Source: Posidonia oceanica (taxonomy: Eukaryota > Streptophyta > Magnoliopsida > Alismatales > Posidoniaceae). From it: a stretch of 64,000 nt of DNA. Position numbers and translations under genes: made by a program. Numbering within the stretch: the stretch's first letter is position 1; every line of letters begins with the position of its first letter. The notes under the pieces were generated by a model. The model made no database searches. It was not told the origin of the DNA and was given only the letters and a program-made list of their open reading frames with translations. Below, in pieces: positions 37,801 through 50,724 of the stretch. The stretch lies in the NCBI GenBank assembly GCA_037176725.1, contig JAZBRS010000074.1, positions 66,778,001 to 66,842,000 on the forward strand. The letters are read 5' to 3'.

Positions 37801-38559
37801 CATCCAACCTTTGCAGTCGATGGGTCCAAAACCTATCCTTTCCGGTCGATAAGTCCGTAACTTATCATCCAACCTTTGCAGCCGATGGGTCCGAAACCAA
37901 TCCATTCCAGTCGATAAGTCCGAAACTTATCATCCAACCTTTGCGGTCGATGGGTCCGAAACCTATCCTTTCCGGTCGATAAGTCCGAAACTTATCATCA
38001 AACCTTTGCGGTCGATAGGTCCGAAACCTATCCTTTCCAGTCGATTAGTCCGAAACTTATCATCCAACCTTTGGGTCGATTGGTCCGAAACCTATCCTTT
38101 CCAGTCGATAAGTCCGAAACTTATCATCCAGCCTTTGCGGTCGATAGGTCCGAAACCAATCCTCTTCGGTCGATAAGTCCGTAACTTATCATCCACCCTT
38201 TGCAGTCGATGGGTCCGAAACCTATCCGTTCCAGTCGATAAGTCCGTAACTTATCATCCAACCATTGCAGTCGATGGGTCCGAAGCCTATCCTTTCTGGT
38301 CGATATGTCCGTAACTTATCATCCAAACTTTGCAGTCGATGGGTCCGAAACATATCCTCTCCGGTCGATATGTTCGTAACTTATCATCCAACCTTCGCGG
38401 TCGATGGGTCCGAAACTTATCCTTTCTGGTCGATAAGTCCGTAACTTATCATCCATCCTCTGCGGTCAATAAGTTCGAAACCTATCCTTTCCGGTCGATA
38501 AGTCCGTAACTTATCATCCAACCTTTGCGGTCGATGGGTCCGAAAGCTAACCTTTCCTG
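34312..38559 (+). repeat. Higher-order block R, copy 4
   Basis: Collinear with R1 at +23226 from about 34850. The left part contains an internal 324-bp duplication. GGTCGGTAAG lies at 36999 and the end marker GAAAGCTAACC near 38546. It is followed by F, not P. Confidence 0.85.
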
Positions 38560-41159
38560 TCGTTAAGTCCGAAACATATCATCCGACCTTTGCGGTCGAT
38601 GGGTTCAATACCTATCCTTTCCAGTCGATTAGTCCGTAACTTATCATCCAACCGTTGCGGTCGATGGGTCCGAAACCTATCCTTTCCAGTCGATAAGTCC
38701 GAAACTTGTCATCCAACCATTGTGGTCGATGGGTCCGAAACCTATCCTTATCGGTCGATAAGTCCGAAACTTGTCGTACAACCTTTGCGGTCGATAGGTC
38801 CGAAACCAATCCTTTCCGGTCGATAAGTCCGTAACTTATCATCCAACCTTCGCGGTCGATGGGTCCGAAACCAATCCTTTCCGGTCGATAAGTCCGAAAC
38901 TTATCATCCAACCTTTGCGGTCGATGGGTCCGAAACCAATCCTTTCCGGTCGATAAGTCCGTAACTTATCATCCAACCTTTGCGGTCGATGGGTCCGAAG
39001 CCTATCCATTCGGGTCGATAAGTCCGTAACTTATCATCCAACCTATACGGTCGATGGGTCCGAAACCTATCCTTTCCGGTCGATAAGTCCGTAACATATC
39101 ATCCAACCTTTGCTGTCCTTGGATCCGAAAACTATCTTTCCGGTTGATAAGTCCGTAACTTATCATCCAACCTTTGCGGTCGTTGGGTCTGAAACCTATC
39201 CATTCCGGTCGATAAGTCTGAAACATATCATCCAACCTTTGCGGTCGATGGGTCCATAACCTATCCTTTCCAGTCGATAACACCGAAACTTATCATCCAA
39301 CCTTTGCGGTCGATGGGTTCAATACCTATCCTTTCCGGTCGATAAGTCCGTAACTTATCATCCAACCATTGCGGTCGATGGGTTCGAAACCTATCCTTTC
39401 CAGTCGATAAGTCCGAAACATATCATCCAGCCGTTGCGGTCGATGGGTCCGAAACCTATCCTTTCCGGTCGATAAGTCCGAAACTTGTCGTACAATCTTT
39501 GCGGTCGATAGGTCCGAAACCAATCCTTTCCGGTCGATAAGTCCGTAACTTATCTTCCAACCTTCGCGGTCGATGGGTCCGAAACCTATCCTTTCCGGTC
39601 GATATGTCCGAAACTTATCATCCAACCTTTGCAGTCGATAAGTCCGAAACCAATCCTTTCCGGTCGATAAGTCCGTAACTTATCATCCAACCTTTGCGGT
39701 CGATGGGTCCGAAGCCTATCCATTCTGGTCGATAAGTCCGTAACTTATCATCCAACCTATATGGTTGATGGGTCCAAAACCTATCCTTTCCGGTCGATAA
39801 GTCCGTAACTTATAATCCAACCTTTGCGGTCGTTGGGTCCGAAACCTATCCATTCCGGTCGAAAAGTCTGAAACATATCATCCAACCTTTGCGGTCGATG
39901 GGTCCAAAACCTATCCTTTCCATTCGATAAGTCCGAAACTTATCATCCAACCATTGCAGTCGATAGGACCGAAACCTATCCTTTCCGGTCGATAAGTCCG
40001 AAACTTATCATCAAACCTTTGCGGTCGATGGGTCCGAAACCTATCCTTTCCGGTCGATAAGTCCGAAACTTATCATCCAACCTTTGCGGTCGATAGGTCC
40101 GAAACCTATCCTTTTCGGTCGATAAGTCCGTAACTTATCATCCAACCTTTGCGGTCGATAGGTCCGAAACCTATCCTTTGTGGTCGACATATCCATAACT
40201 TATCATCCAACCATTGCGGTCGATGGGTCCGAAACCTATCCATTCCGGTCGATAAGTCCGTAACTTATCATCCAACCTTTGCGGTCGATGGGTCCGAAAC
40301 CTATCGTTTCAGGTCGATAAGTCTGAAACTTAACATCCAACCATTGTGGTCGATAGGTCCGAAACCTATCCTTTCCGGTCGATAAGTCCGAAACTTATCA
40401 TCCAACCTTTGCGGTCGATGGGTCCGAAACCGATCATTTCCGGTCGATAAGTCCGAAACTTATCATACAACCTTTGCGGCCGATAGGTCCGAAACAAATC
40501 CTTTCCGGTTGATATGTCCGTAACTTATCATCCAACCATTGCGGTCGATGGGTACGAAACCTATCCTTTCCGGTCGATATGTCCGTAATTTATCATCCAA
40601 CCATTGCGGTCAATGTGTCCGAAAACTATCCTTTCCGGTCGATAAGTCCGTAACTTATCATCCAACCACTGCGGTCAATGAGTTCGAAACCTATCCTTTC
40701 TGGTCGATTAGTCTGTAACTAATCATCCAACCGTTGCGGTCGATGGGTCCGAAACCCACCCTTTCCGGTCGATAAGTCCGAAACTTATCATCCAACCTTT
40801 ACGGTCGATGGGTTCAAAACCTATCCTTTCCGGTCGATAAGTCAGTAACTTATCATCCAACCGTTGCTGTCGATGGGTCCGAAACCTATCCTATCCTGTC
40901 GATAAGTCCGAAACTTATCATCCAACCATTGCAGTTGATGGGTCCGAAACCTAACCTTTTCGGTCGATAAGTCCAAAACTTATCACCCAACCATTGTGGT
41001 CGATAGGTCCGAAACCTATCCTTTCCGGTGGATAAGTCTGAAACCTATCATCCAACCTTTACGGTCGATGGGTCCGAAACCTATCCTTTCCGGTCGATAA
41101 GTCCGAAACTTATCAACCAACCGTTGCGGTCGATAGGTCCGAAACCGATCCTTTCCGGT
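38560..41159 (+). repeat. Higher-order block F, copy 1
   Basis: Begins at the unit with ATCATCCGACC after the R end. It holds two related sub-blocks, from 38612 and 39326; the spacing is 714 bp where other F copies have 844, so two units are missing. The second sub-block also lacks the short AACTATCTTTCCGG unit. The tail (40149-41030) contains CGACATATCC, CGTTTCAGG and GGTGGATAAG and is matched by F2 at +6791. Confidence 0.83.
40706..40724 (+). other. Covariant dyad GATTAGT...ACTAATC, F block
   Basis: Left arm GATTAGT, centre CTGTA and right arm ACTAATC pair perfectly. The centre differs from the other GATTAGT families. The corresponding unit in F2 and F3 reads GATAAGT with ACTAATC, so only the right arm is changed there. 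Confidence 0.75.
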
Positions 41160-44100
41160 CGAATAGTCCGAAATTATCAACCAACCTTTGCGGTCGTTAG
41201 GTCCGAAACCTATCCTTTCTGGTCAACATATCCTTAACTTTTCATCCACCCTTTGTGGTCGATGGGTCCGAAACCAATCCTTTCCGGTCGATAAGTCCGA
41301 AACTTATCATCCAACCTTTGCGGTCGATAGTTCCGAAACCTATCCTTTCCGGTCGATAAGTCCGTAACTTATCATCCAACCATTGCGGTCGATGGGTCCG
41401 AAACCTATCCTTTCGGTCGATAAGTCCGTAACTTTTCATCCAACCTCTGCGGTCAATGAGTTCGAAACCTAACCTTTCCGGTAGATAAGTCTGTAACTTA
41501 TCATCCAACCTTTGCGGTCGATGGGTCCGAAACCCACCCTATCCGGTCGATAAGTCCGAAACTTATCATCCAACCTTTGCGATCGATCGGTTCAAAACCT
41601 ATCCTTTCCAGTCGATAAGTCCGTAACTCATCATCCAACCGTTGCTGTCGATGGGTCCGAAACCTATCCTTTCCAGTCGATAAGTCCGAAACTTACCATC
41701 CAACCTTTGCGGTCGATGGGTCCGAAACCTATCCTTTTCGGTCGATGAGTCCGAAACTTATCATCCATCCTTTGCGGTCGATGAGTCCGAAACTTATCAT
41801 CCAACCTTTGCGGTCGATGGGTTCAACACCTATCCTTTCTGGTCGATAAGTTCGTAACTTATCATCCAACCGTTGCTGTCGATGGGTCCGAATCCTATCC
41901 TTTCCTGTCGATAAGTCCGAAACTTATCAACCAAACTTTGCGGTCGATGGGTCCGAAACCTAACCTTTTCGGTCCATAAGTCCGAAACTTATCATCCAAC
42001 CTTTGTGGTCGATAGGTCCGAAACCAATCCTTTCCGGTCGATAAGTCCGAAACTTATCATCCATCCTTTGCGGTCGATGGGTCCGAAACCTATCCTTTCC
42101 GGTCGACAAGTCCGAAACTAATCATACAACCTTTGCGGCCGATAGGTCCGATACCTATCCATTCTGGTCGATAAGTCCGTAACTTATCATCCAACCTTTG
42201 CGGTCGATGGGTCCGAAACCTATCCTTTCCGTTTGATAAGTCCGTAACTTATCATCCAACCTCTGCAGTCGATGAGTTCGAAACCTATCCTTTCCTGTCG
42301 ATAAGTACGTTACTGATCATCCATCCTTCGCGGTCGATGGGTCCGAAACCTATCCTTTCCGGTCGATAAGTCCAAAACTTATCATCCAACCTTTGCGGTT
42401 GATAGGTCCGAAACCTATCCTCTCCGGTCGATAAGTCCGTAACTTATCATCCAACCTTTGCGGTCGATCGGACCGAAACCTATCGTTTCCGGTCGACAAG
42501 TCCGTCACTTATCATCCAACCTCTGCGGTCGATGGGTTCAACACCTATCCATTCTGGTCGATTAGTCCGTAACTTATCATCCAACCGTTGCTGTCGTTGG
42601 GTCCGAAACCTATCCTTTCCTGTCGATAAGTCCGAAACTTATCATCCAAACTTTGCGGTCGATGGGTCCGAAACCTATCCTTTTCGGTCCATAAGTCCGA
42701 AACTTATCATCCAACCTTTGTGGTCGATAGGTCCGAAACCTTTCCTTTCCGGTCGATAAGTCCGAAACTTATCATCCATCCTTTGCGGTCGATGGGTCCG
42801 AAACCTATCCTTTCCGGTCGATAAGTCCGAAACTTATCATACAACCTTTGCGGCCGATAGGTCCGAAACCTATCCATTCCGGTCGATAAGTCCGTAACTT
42901 ATCATCCAACCTTTGCGGTCGATGGGTCCGAAACCTATCGTTTCAGGTCGATAAGTCCGAAACTTAACATCCAACCATTGTGGTCGATAGGTCCGAAACC
43001 AATCCTTTCCAGTCGATATGTCCGAAACTTATCATCCAACCTTTGCGGTCGATGGGTCCGAAACCAATCATTTCCGTTCGATAAGTCCGAAACTTATCAT
43101 ACAACCTTTGCAGTTGATAGGTCCGAAACCTATCCTTTCCGGTCGATAAGTCCGTAACTTATCATCCAACCTTTGCGGTCGATGGGTCCGAAACCTATCC
43201 TTTTCGATCGATAAGTTCGTAATTTATCATCCAACCATTGCGGTCGATGGGTCCGAAACCTATTCTTTCTGGTCGATATGTTCGTAACTTATCATCCAAC
43301 AACTGCGGTCAATGAGTTCGAATCCTATCCTTTCCGGTCGATAAGGCCGTAACTTATCGTCCAACCTTTGAGGTCGATGGGTCCGAAACCTACCCTTTCC
43401 GGTCGATAAGTTCAAAACTTCTCATCCAACCTTTGCGGTCGATGGGTTCAAAACCTATCCTTTCCGGTCGATAAGTCCGTAACTTATCATCCAACCGTTG
43501 CTGTCGATGGGTCCGAAACCTATCCTTTCCAGTCGATAAGTCCGAAACTTATCATCCAACCTTTGCGGTCGATGGGTACGAAACCTATCCTTTTCGGTCG
43601 GTAAGACCGAAACGTATCATCCAACCTTTGTGGTCGATAGGTCCGAAACCTATCCTTTCCGGTCGATAATGCCGAATCTTATCATCCAGCCTTTGCGGTC
43701 GATGTGTCCGAAACCTAACCTTTCCGGTCGATAAGTCCGAAACTTATCATACAACCTTTGCGGTCGATAGGTCCGAAACCTATCCTTTCCGGTCGATAAG
43801 TCCGATACTTATCATCCAACCTTTGCGGTCGATGGGTCCGAAACCTATCCTTTTCGGTCAATAAGTCCGAAACATATCATCCACCCTTTGCGGTCGATAG
43901 GTCCGAAACCTATCCTCTCCGGTCGATAAGTCCGTAACTTATCATCCAACCTTTACGGTCGATGGGTCCGAAACCTATCCTATCCAGTCGATGAGTCTGT
44001 AACTTATCATCCATCCTCTGCTGTCGATGGGTCCGAAGCCTATCCTTTCTGGTCTTTAAGTCCGTAACTTATCATCCAACCTCTACGGTCGATGGGTCCG

Positions 44101-45156
44101 AAAACTATCCTTTCCGGTCGATAAGTCTGTAACTTGTCATCCAACCATTGCGGTCGTTTGGTCCGAAACCTATCCTTTCCGGTCGTTGAGTCCGTAACTT
44201 ATCATCCAACCTTTGCGGTCGATGGGTCCGAAACCTATCCTTTCCGGTCGATAAGTCCGTAATTTATCATCCAACCTTTGCGGTCGATGGGTCCGAAACC
44301 TATCCTTTTCGATCGATAAGTACGTAATTTATCATCCAACCAATGCGGTCGATGGGTCCGAAACCTATCCTTTCCGGTCGATATGTCTGAAACTTATCAT
44401 CCAACCTTTGCAGTCGATGGGTCCAAAACCTATCCTTTCCGGTCGATAAGTCCTTAACTTATCATCCATCCTTTGCAGCTGATGGGTCCGAAACCTATCC
44501 ATTCCAGTCGATAAGTCCGAAACTTATCATCCAACCTTTGCGGTCGATGGGTCCGAAACCTATCCTTTCCGGTCGATATGTCCGAAACTTATCATCAAAC
44601 CTTTGCGGTCGATAGGTCCGAAACCTATCCTTTCCAGTCGATTAGTCCGAAATTTATCATCCAACCTTTGGGTCGATTGGTCCGAAACCTATCCTTTCCG
44701 GTCGATAAGTCCGAAACTTATCATCCAGCCTTTGCGGTCGATAGGTCCGAAACCAATCCTCTTCGGTCGATAAGTCCGTAACTTATCATCCACCCTTTGC
44801 AGTCGATGGGTCCGAAACCTATCCGTTCCGGTCGATAAGTCCGTAACTTATCATCCAACCATTGCGGTCGATGGGTCCGAAGCCTATCCTTTCAGGTCGA
44901 TATGTCCGTAACTTATCATCCAAACTTTGCGGTCGATGGGTCCGTAACCTATCCTTTCCGGTCGATAAGTTCGTAACTTATCATCCAACCTTTGCGGTCG
45001 ATGGGTCCGAAACTTATCATTTCCGGTCGATAAGTCCGTAACTTATCATCCATCCTCTGCGGTCAATAAGTTCGAAACCTATCCTTTCCGGTCGATAAGT
45101 CCGTAACTTATCATCCAACCTTTGCGGTCGATTGGTCCGAAAGCTAACCTTTCCGG
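41160..45156 (+). repeat. Higher-order block R, copy 5
   Basis: Collinear with R4 at +6597 over most of its length, with the A-A junction near 41740, GGTCGGTAAG at 43596 and the R end near 45148. Near 42190-42330 a run with CCGTTTGATAAG and CGTTACTGATC has P-like features and is shared only with R6, so R5 and R6 form a subgroup. Confidence 0.84.
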
Positions 45157-47981
45157 TCGTTAAGTCCGAAACATATCATCCGACCTTTGCGGTCGATGGG
45201 TTCAATACCTATCCTTTCCGGTCGATAAGTCCGTAACTTATCATCCAACCATTGCGGTCGATGGGTCCGAAACCTATCCTTTCCAGTCGATAAGTCCGCA
45301 ACTTATCATCCAACCATTGTGGTCGATGGGTCCGAAACCTATCCTTATCGGTCGATAAGTCCGAAACTTGTCGTACAACCTTCGCGGTCGATAGGTCCGA
45401 AACCAATCCTTTCCGGTCGATAAGTCCGTAACTTATCATCCAACCTTCGCGGTCGATGGGTCCGAAACCCATCCGTTCCGGTCGATAAGTCCGAAACTTA
45501 TCATCCAACCTTTGCGGTCGATGGGTCTGAAACCAATCCTTTCCGATCGATAAGTCCGTAACTTATCATCCAACCTTTGCGGTCGATGGGTCCGGAGCCT
45601 ATCCATTCTGGTCGATAAGTCCGTAACTTATCATCCAACCTATACGGTCGATGGGTCCGAAACCTATCCTTTCCGGTCGATAAGTCCGTAACATATCATC
45701 CAACCTTTGCGGTCGTTGGGTCCGAAAACTATCTTTCCGGTTGATAAGTCCGTAACTTATCATCCAACCTTTGCGGTCGTTGGGTCTGAAACCTATCCAT
45801 TCCGGTCGATAAGTCTGAAACATAACATCCAACCTTTGCGGTCGATGGGTCCAAAACCTATCCTTTCCAGTCGATAACTCCGAAACTTATCATCCAACCT
45901 TTGCAGTCGATTGGACCGAAACCTATCCTTCCCGGTCGATAAGTCCGTAACTTTTCATCCAACCTTTGCGGTCGATGGGTCCGAAACCTACCCTTTCCGG
46001 TCGTTAAGTCCGAAACTTATCATCCAACCATTGCGGTCGATGGGTTCAATACCTATCCTTTCCGGTCGATAAGTCCGTAACTTATCATCCAACCGTTGCG
46101 GTCGATGGGTTCGAAACCTATCCTTTCCAGTCGATAAGTCCGAAACATATCATCCAACCATTGCGGTCGATGGGACCGAAACCTATCCTTTCCGGTCGAT
46201 AAGTCCGAAACTTGTCGTACAACCTTTGCGGTCGATAGGTCCGAAACCAATCCTTTCCGGTCGATAAGTCCGTAACTTATCATCCAACCTTCGCGGTCGA
46301 TGGGTCCGAAACCTATCCTTTCCGGTCGATTTGTCCGAAACTTATCATCCAACCTTTGCGGTCGATGGGTCCGAAACCAATCCTTTCCGGTCGATAAGTC
46401 CGTAACTTATCATCCAACCTTTGCGGTCGATGGGTCCGAAGCCCATCCATTCTGGTCGATAATTCCGTAACTTATCATCCAACCTATACGGTCGATGGGT
46501 CCGAAACCTATCCTTTCCGGTCAGTAAGTCCGTAACATATCATCCAACCTTAGCGGTCGTTGGGTCCGGAAACGATCTTTCCGGTTGATAAGTCCGTAAC
46601 TTATCATCCAACCTTTGCGGTCGTTGGGTCCGAAACCTATCCATTCCGGTCGATAAGTCTGAAACATATCATCCAACCTTTGCGGTCGATGGGTCCAAAA
46701 CCTATCCTTTCCATTCGATAAGTCCGAAACATATCATCCAACCTTGGCAGTCGATAGGACCGAAACCTATCCTTTCCGGTCGATAAGTCCGAAACTTATC
46801 ATCAAACCTTTGCGGTCGATGGGTCCGAAACCTATCCTTTCCGGTCGATATGTCCGAAACTTATCATCCAACCTTTGCGGTCGATAGGTCCGAAAGCTAT
46901 CCTTTCCGGTCGATAAGTTCGTAACTTATCATCCAACCTTTGCGGTTGATTGGTCCGAAACCTATCCTTTCTGGTCGACATATCCATAACTTATCATCCA
47001 ACCTTTGCGGTCGATGGGTCCGAAACCTATCCTTTCCGGTCGATAAGTCCGTAACTTATCATCCATCCTTTGCGGTCGATGGGTCCGAAACCAATCGTTT
47101 CAGGTCGATAAGTCTGAAACTTAACATCCAACCATTGTGGTCGATTGGTCCGAAACCTATCCTTTCCGGTCGATAAGTCCGAAACTTATCATCCAACCTT
47201 TGCGGTCGAAGGGTCCGAAACCGATCATTTCCGGTCGATAAGTCCGAAACTTATCATACAACCTTTGCGGTCGATAGGTCCGAAACCAATCCTTTCCGGT
47301 TGATATGTCCGTAACTTATCATCCAACCATTGCGGTCGATGGGTACGAAACCTATCCTTTCCGGTCGATATGTCCGTAATATCATCCAACCATTGCGGTC
47401 AATGGGTCGAAAAACTATCCTTTCCGGTCGATAAGTCCGTAACTTATCATCCAACCACTGCGGTCAATGAGTTCGAAACCTATCCTTTCAGGTCGATAAG
47501 TCCATAACTAATCATCCAACCTTTGCGGTCGATGGGTCCGAAACCCACCCTTTCCGGTCGATAAGTCCGAAACTTATCATCCAACCTTTACGGTCGATGG
47601 GTTCAAAACCTATCCTCTCCGGTCGATAAGTCAGTAACTTATCATCCAACCGTTGCTGTTGATGGGTCCGAAACCTATCCTTTTCAGTCGATAAGTCCGA
47701 AACTTATCATCCAACCATTGCTGTTGATGGGTCCGAAACCGAAACTTTTCGGTCGATAAGCCCGAAACTTATCATCCAACCATTGTGGTCGATAGGTCCG
47801 AAACCTATCCTTTCCGGTGGATAAGTCTGAAACTTATCATCCATCCATTGCGGTCGAAGGGTCCGAAACCTATCCTTTCCGGTCGATAAGTCTGAAACTT
47901 ATCATACAACCTTCGCGGTCGATAGGTCCGAAACCTATCCTTTCCGGTCGATAAGTCCGTAACTTATCATCCAACCTTTGC
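45157..47981 (+). repeat. Higher-order block F, copy 2
   Basis: Two 13-unit sub-blocks lie 844 bp apart (45209 and 46053), followed by the CGACATATCC/CGTTTCAGG tail. It is collinear with F3 at +10537. A rare short unit, TCCGTAATATCATCC near 47376, has lost a few bases here; F3 keeps TCCGTAATTTATC. Confidence 0.84.
45209..46896 (+). repeat. 13-unit higher-order repeat, period 844 bp (two copies)
   Basis: Order-specific units are repeated after 844 bp, which is 13 units less one base. The missing base lies in the unit GAAAACTATCTTTCCGG (45727), or AACGATCTTTCC in the second copy. The same doublet occurs in F3 (55746 and 56590), F4 (59394 and 60238) and F5 (61862 and 62706). Confidence 0.85.
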
Positions 47982-48039
47982 GGTCGATGGGTCCGAAACC
48001 TTTCCATTCCGGTCGATAGGTCCGAAACCTATCCTTTCC
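47982..48039 (+). repeat. B-B junction (extra B half)
   Basis: Two 29-bp B halves (47982-48010 and 48011-48039) follow each other without an A half. The structure is copied at about 49484-49541, 51632-51689 and 58592-58649. It marks the left edge of the G block. Confidence 0.83.
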
Positions 48040-49496
48040 GGTCGATTAGTACGGAACTAATCATCCAACCTATGGGTCGATGGGTCTGAAACCTATCCTT
48101 TCCGGTCGATCAGTCCGAAACTTATCATCCAACCTTTGCTGTCGATAGGTCCGAAACTTATCCACTCCGGTCGATATGTCAGTAACTTATCTTCCAACCT
48201 TTGCGGTCGATGGATCCGAAACCTATCCTTTCCGTTCGTTAAGTCCGTAACTTATCATCCAACCTTTGCAGTCGATGGGACCGAAACCTATCCTTTCTGG
48301 TCGATAAGTCCGAAACTAATCATCCAACCTTTGCGGTCGATGGGTCCGAAACCTATCCTTTCCGGTCGATAAGTCCGAAACTTATCATTCAACCTTTGCG
48401 GTCGATAGGTCCGAAACCTATCCTTTCCGGTCGATAAGTCCGTAACGTATCATCCAACCTTTCCGGTCGATAAGTCCGAAACATATCCACAACTTATCAT
48501 CCAACCTTTGCGGTCGATGGGTCCGAAGCCTATCCATTCTGGTCGATAAGTCCGTAACTTATCATCCAACCTATACGGTCGATGGGCCTGAAACCAATCC
48601 TTTCCGGTCGATAAGTCCGTAACATATCATCCAACCTTTGCGGTCGTTGGGTCCGAAAACTATCTTTCCGGTTGATAAGTCCGTAAATTATCATCCAACC
48701 TTTGCGGTCGTTGGTCCGAAAACTATCTTTCCGGTTGATAAGTCCGTAAATTATCATCCAACCTTTGCGGTCGTTGGGTCCGAAACCTATCCATTCCGGT
48801 CGATAAGTCGGAAACTTATCATCCAACCTTTGCGGTCGATGGGTCCAAAACCTATCCGTTCCAGTCGATAAGTCCGAAACTTATCATCCATCCGTTGCAG
48901 TCGATTGGACCGAAACCTATCCATTCCGGTCGATAAGTCCGAAACATATCATCCAACCTTTGCAGTCGATGGGTCCGAAACCTATCCTTTCCGGTCGATA
49001 AGTCCGAAACTTATCATCCAAACTTTGCAGTCGATAGGTCCGAAACCTATCCTTTCCGGTCGATAAGTCCGTAACTTATCATCCAACCTTTGCGGTCGAT
49101 AGGTCCGAAACCTATCCTTTCTGGTCGACATATCCATAACTTATCATCCAACCTTTGCGGTCGATGGGTCCGTAACCTATCCTTTCCGGTCGATAAGTCC
49201 GTAACTTATCATCCAACCTTTGCAGTCGATGGGACCGAAACCTATCCTTACCGGTCGATAAGTCCGAAACTTATCATCCAACCTTTGCGGTCGATGGGTC
49301 CGAAACCTATCCTTTCCGGTCGATAAGTCAGAAACTTATCATCCAACCTTTGCGGTCGATAGGTCCGAAACCTATCCTATCCGGTCGATACGTCCGTAAC
49401 TTATCATCCAACCTTTGCGGTCGATGGGTCCGAAACCAATCCTATCCGGTCGTTACGTCTGAAACTTATCATCCAACCTTCGCAGTCGATAGGTCC
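47995..49496 (+). repeat. Higher-order block G, copy 1
   Basis: A 1502-bp unit repeated directly by G2. Markers are GATTAGTACGG (48044), CCTATGGGTCG, GGATCCGAAACC, CCGTTCGTTAAG, a compressed unit GAAACATATCCACAAC near 48479 and two adjacent short units with AACTATCTTTCCGG (48658 and 48718). Identity to G2 runs from about 47995 to 49222. Confidence 0.84.
48044..48062 (+). other. Covariant dyad GATTAGT...ACTAATC, G block
   Basis: GATTAGT, centre ACGGA and ACTAATC. The unusual centre marks the G family and recurs 1502 bp downstream (about 49546) and near 58648. Related units near 33330 and 51697 keep GATTAGT and the ACGGA centre but have ACTTATC, so only one arm is changed there. Confidence 0.8.
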
Positions 49497-50724
49497 GAAA
49501 CCTTTCCATTCCGGTCGATAGGTCCGAAACCTATCCTTTCCGGTCGATTAGTACGGAACTAATCATCCAACCTATGGGTCGATGGGTCTGAAACCTATCC
49601 TTTCCGGTCGATCAGTCCGAAACTTATCATCCAACCTTTGCTGTCGATAGGTCCGAAACTTATCCACTCCGGTCGATAAGTCTGTAACTTATCTTCCAAC
49701 CTTTGCGGTCGATGGATCCGAAACCTATCCTTTCCGTTCGTTAAGTCCGTAACTTACCATCCAACCTTTGCAGTCGATGGGACCGAAACCTATCCTTTCT
49801 GGTCGATAAGTCCGAAACTAATCATCCAACCTTTGCGATCGATGAGTCCGAAACCTATCCTTTCCGGTCGATAAGTCCGAAACTTATCATCCAACCTTTG
49901 CGGTCGATAGGTCCGAAACCTATCCTTTCCGGTCGATAAGTCCGTAACGTATCATCCAACCTTTCCGGTCGATAAGTCCGAAACATATCCACAACTTATC
50001 ATCCAACCTTTGCGGTCGATGGGTCCGAAGCCTATCCATTCTGGTCGATAAGTCCGTAACTTATCATCCAACCTATACGGTCGATGGGTCTGAAACCAAT
50101 CCTTTCCGGTCGATAAGTCCGTAACATATCATACAACCTTTGCGGTCGTTGTGTCCGAAAACTATCTTTCCGGTTGATAAGTCCGTAAATTATCATCCAA
50201 CCTTTGCGGTCGTTGGTCCGAAAACTATCTTTCCGGTTGATAAGTCCGTAAATTATCATCCAACCTTTGCGGTCGTTGGGTCCGAAACCTATCCATTCCG
50301 GTCGATAAGTCGGAAACTTATCATCCAACCTTTGCGGTCGATGGGTCCAAAACCTATCCTTTCCAGTCGATAAGTCCGAAACTTATCATCCATCCGTTGC
50401 AGTCGATTGGACCGAAACCTATCCATTCCGGTCGATAAGTCCGAAACATATCATCCAACCTTTGCAGTCGACGGGTCCGAAACCTATCCTTTCCGGTCGA
50501 TAAGTCCGAAACTTATCATCCAAACTTTGCGGTCGATAGGTCCGAAACCTATCCTTTCCGGTCGATAAGTCCGTAACTTATCATCCAACCTTTGCGGTCG
50601 ATAGGTCCGAAACCTATCCTTTCTAGTCGACATATCCATAACTTATCATCCAACCTTTGCGGTCGATGGGTCCGTAACCTATCCTTTCCGGTCGATAAGT
50701 CCGTAACTTATCATCCAACCTTTG
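49497..50724 (+). repeat. Higher-order block G, copy 2
   Basis: Direct copy of 47995-49222 at +1502 with few differences that I noticed (for example TTGTGTCC for TTGGGTCC near 50150 and ACGGGTCC for ATGGGTCC near 50471). It then continues into F-tail units rather than into another G. Confidence 0.84.

Noticed and set aside
48470..48500. Transposon end or insertion site at the compressed unit GAAACATATCCACAAC
   Set aside because: It consists of satellite pieces only, with no target-site duplication or foreign sequence. It is a small internal deletion copied with the G block.
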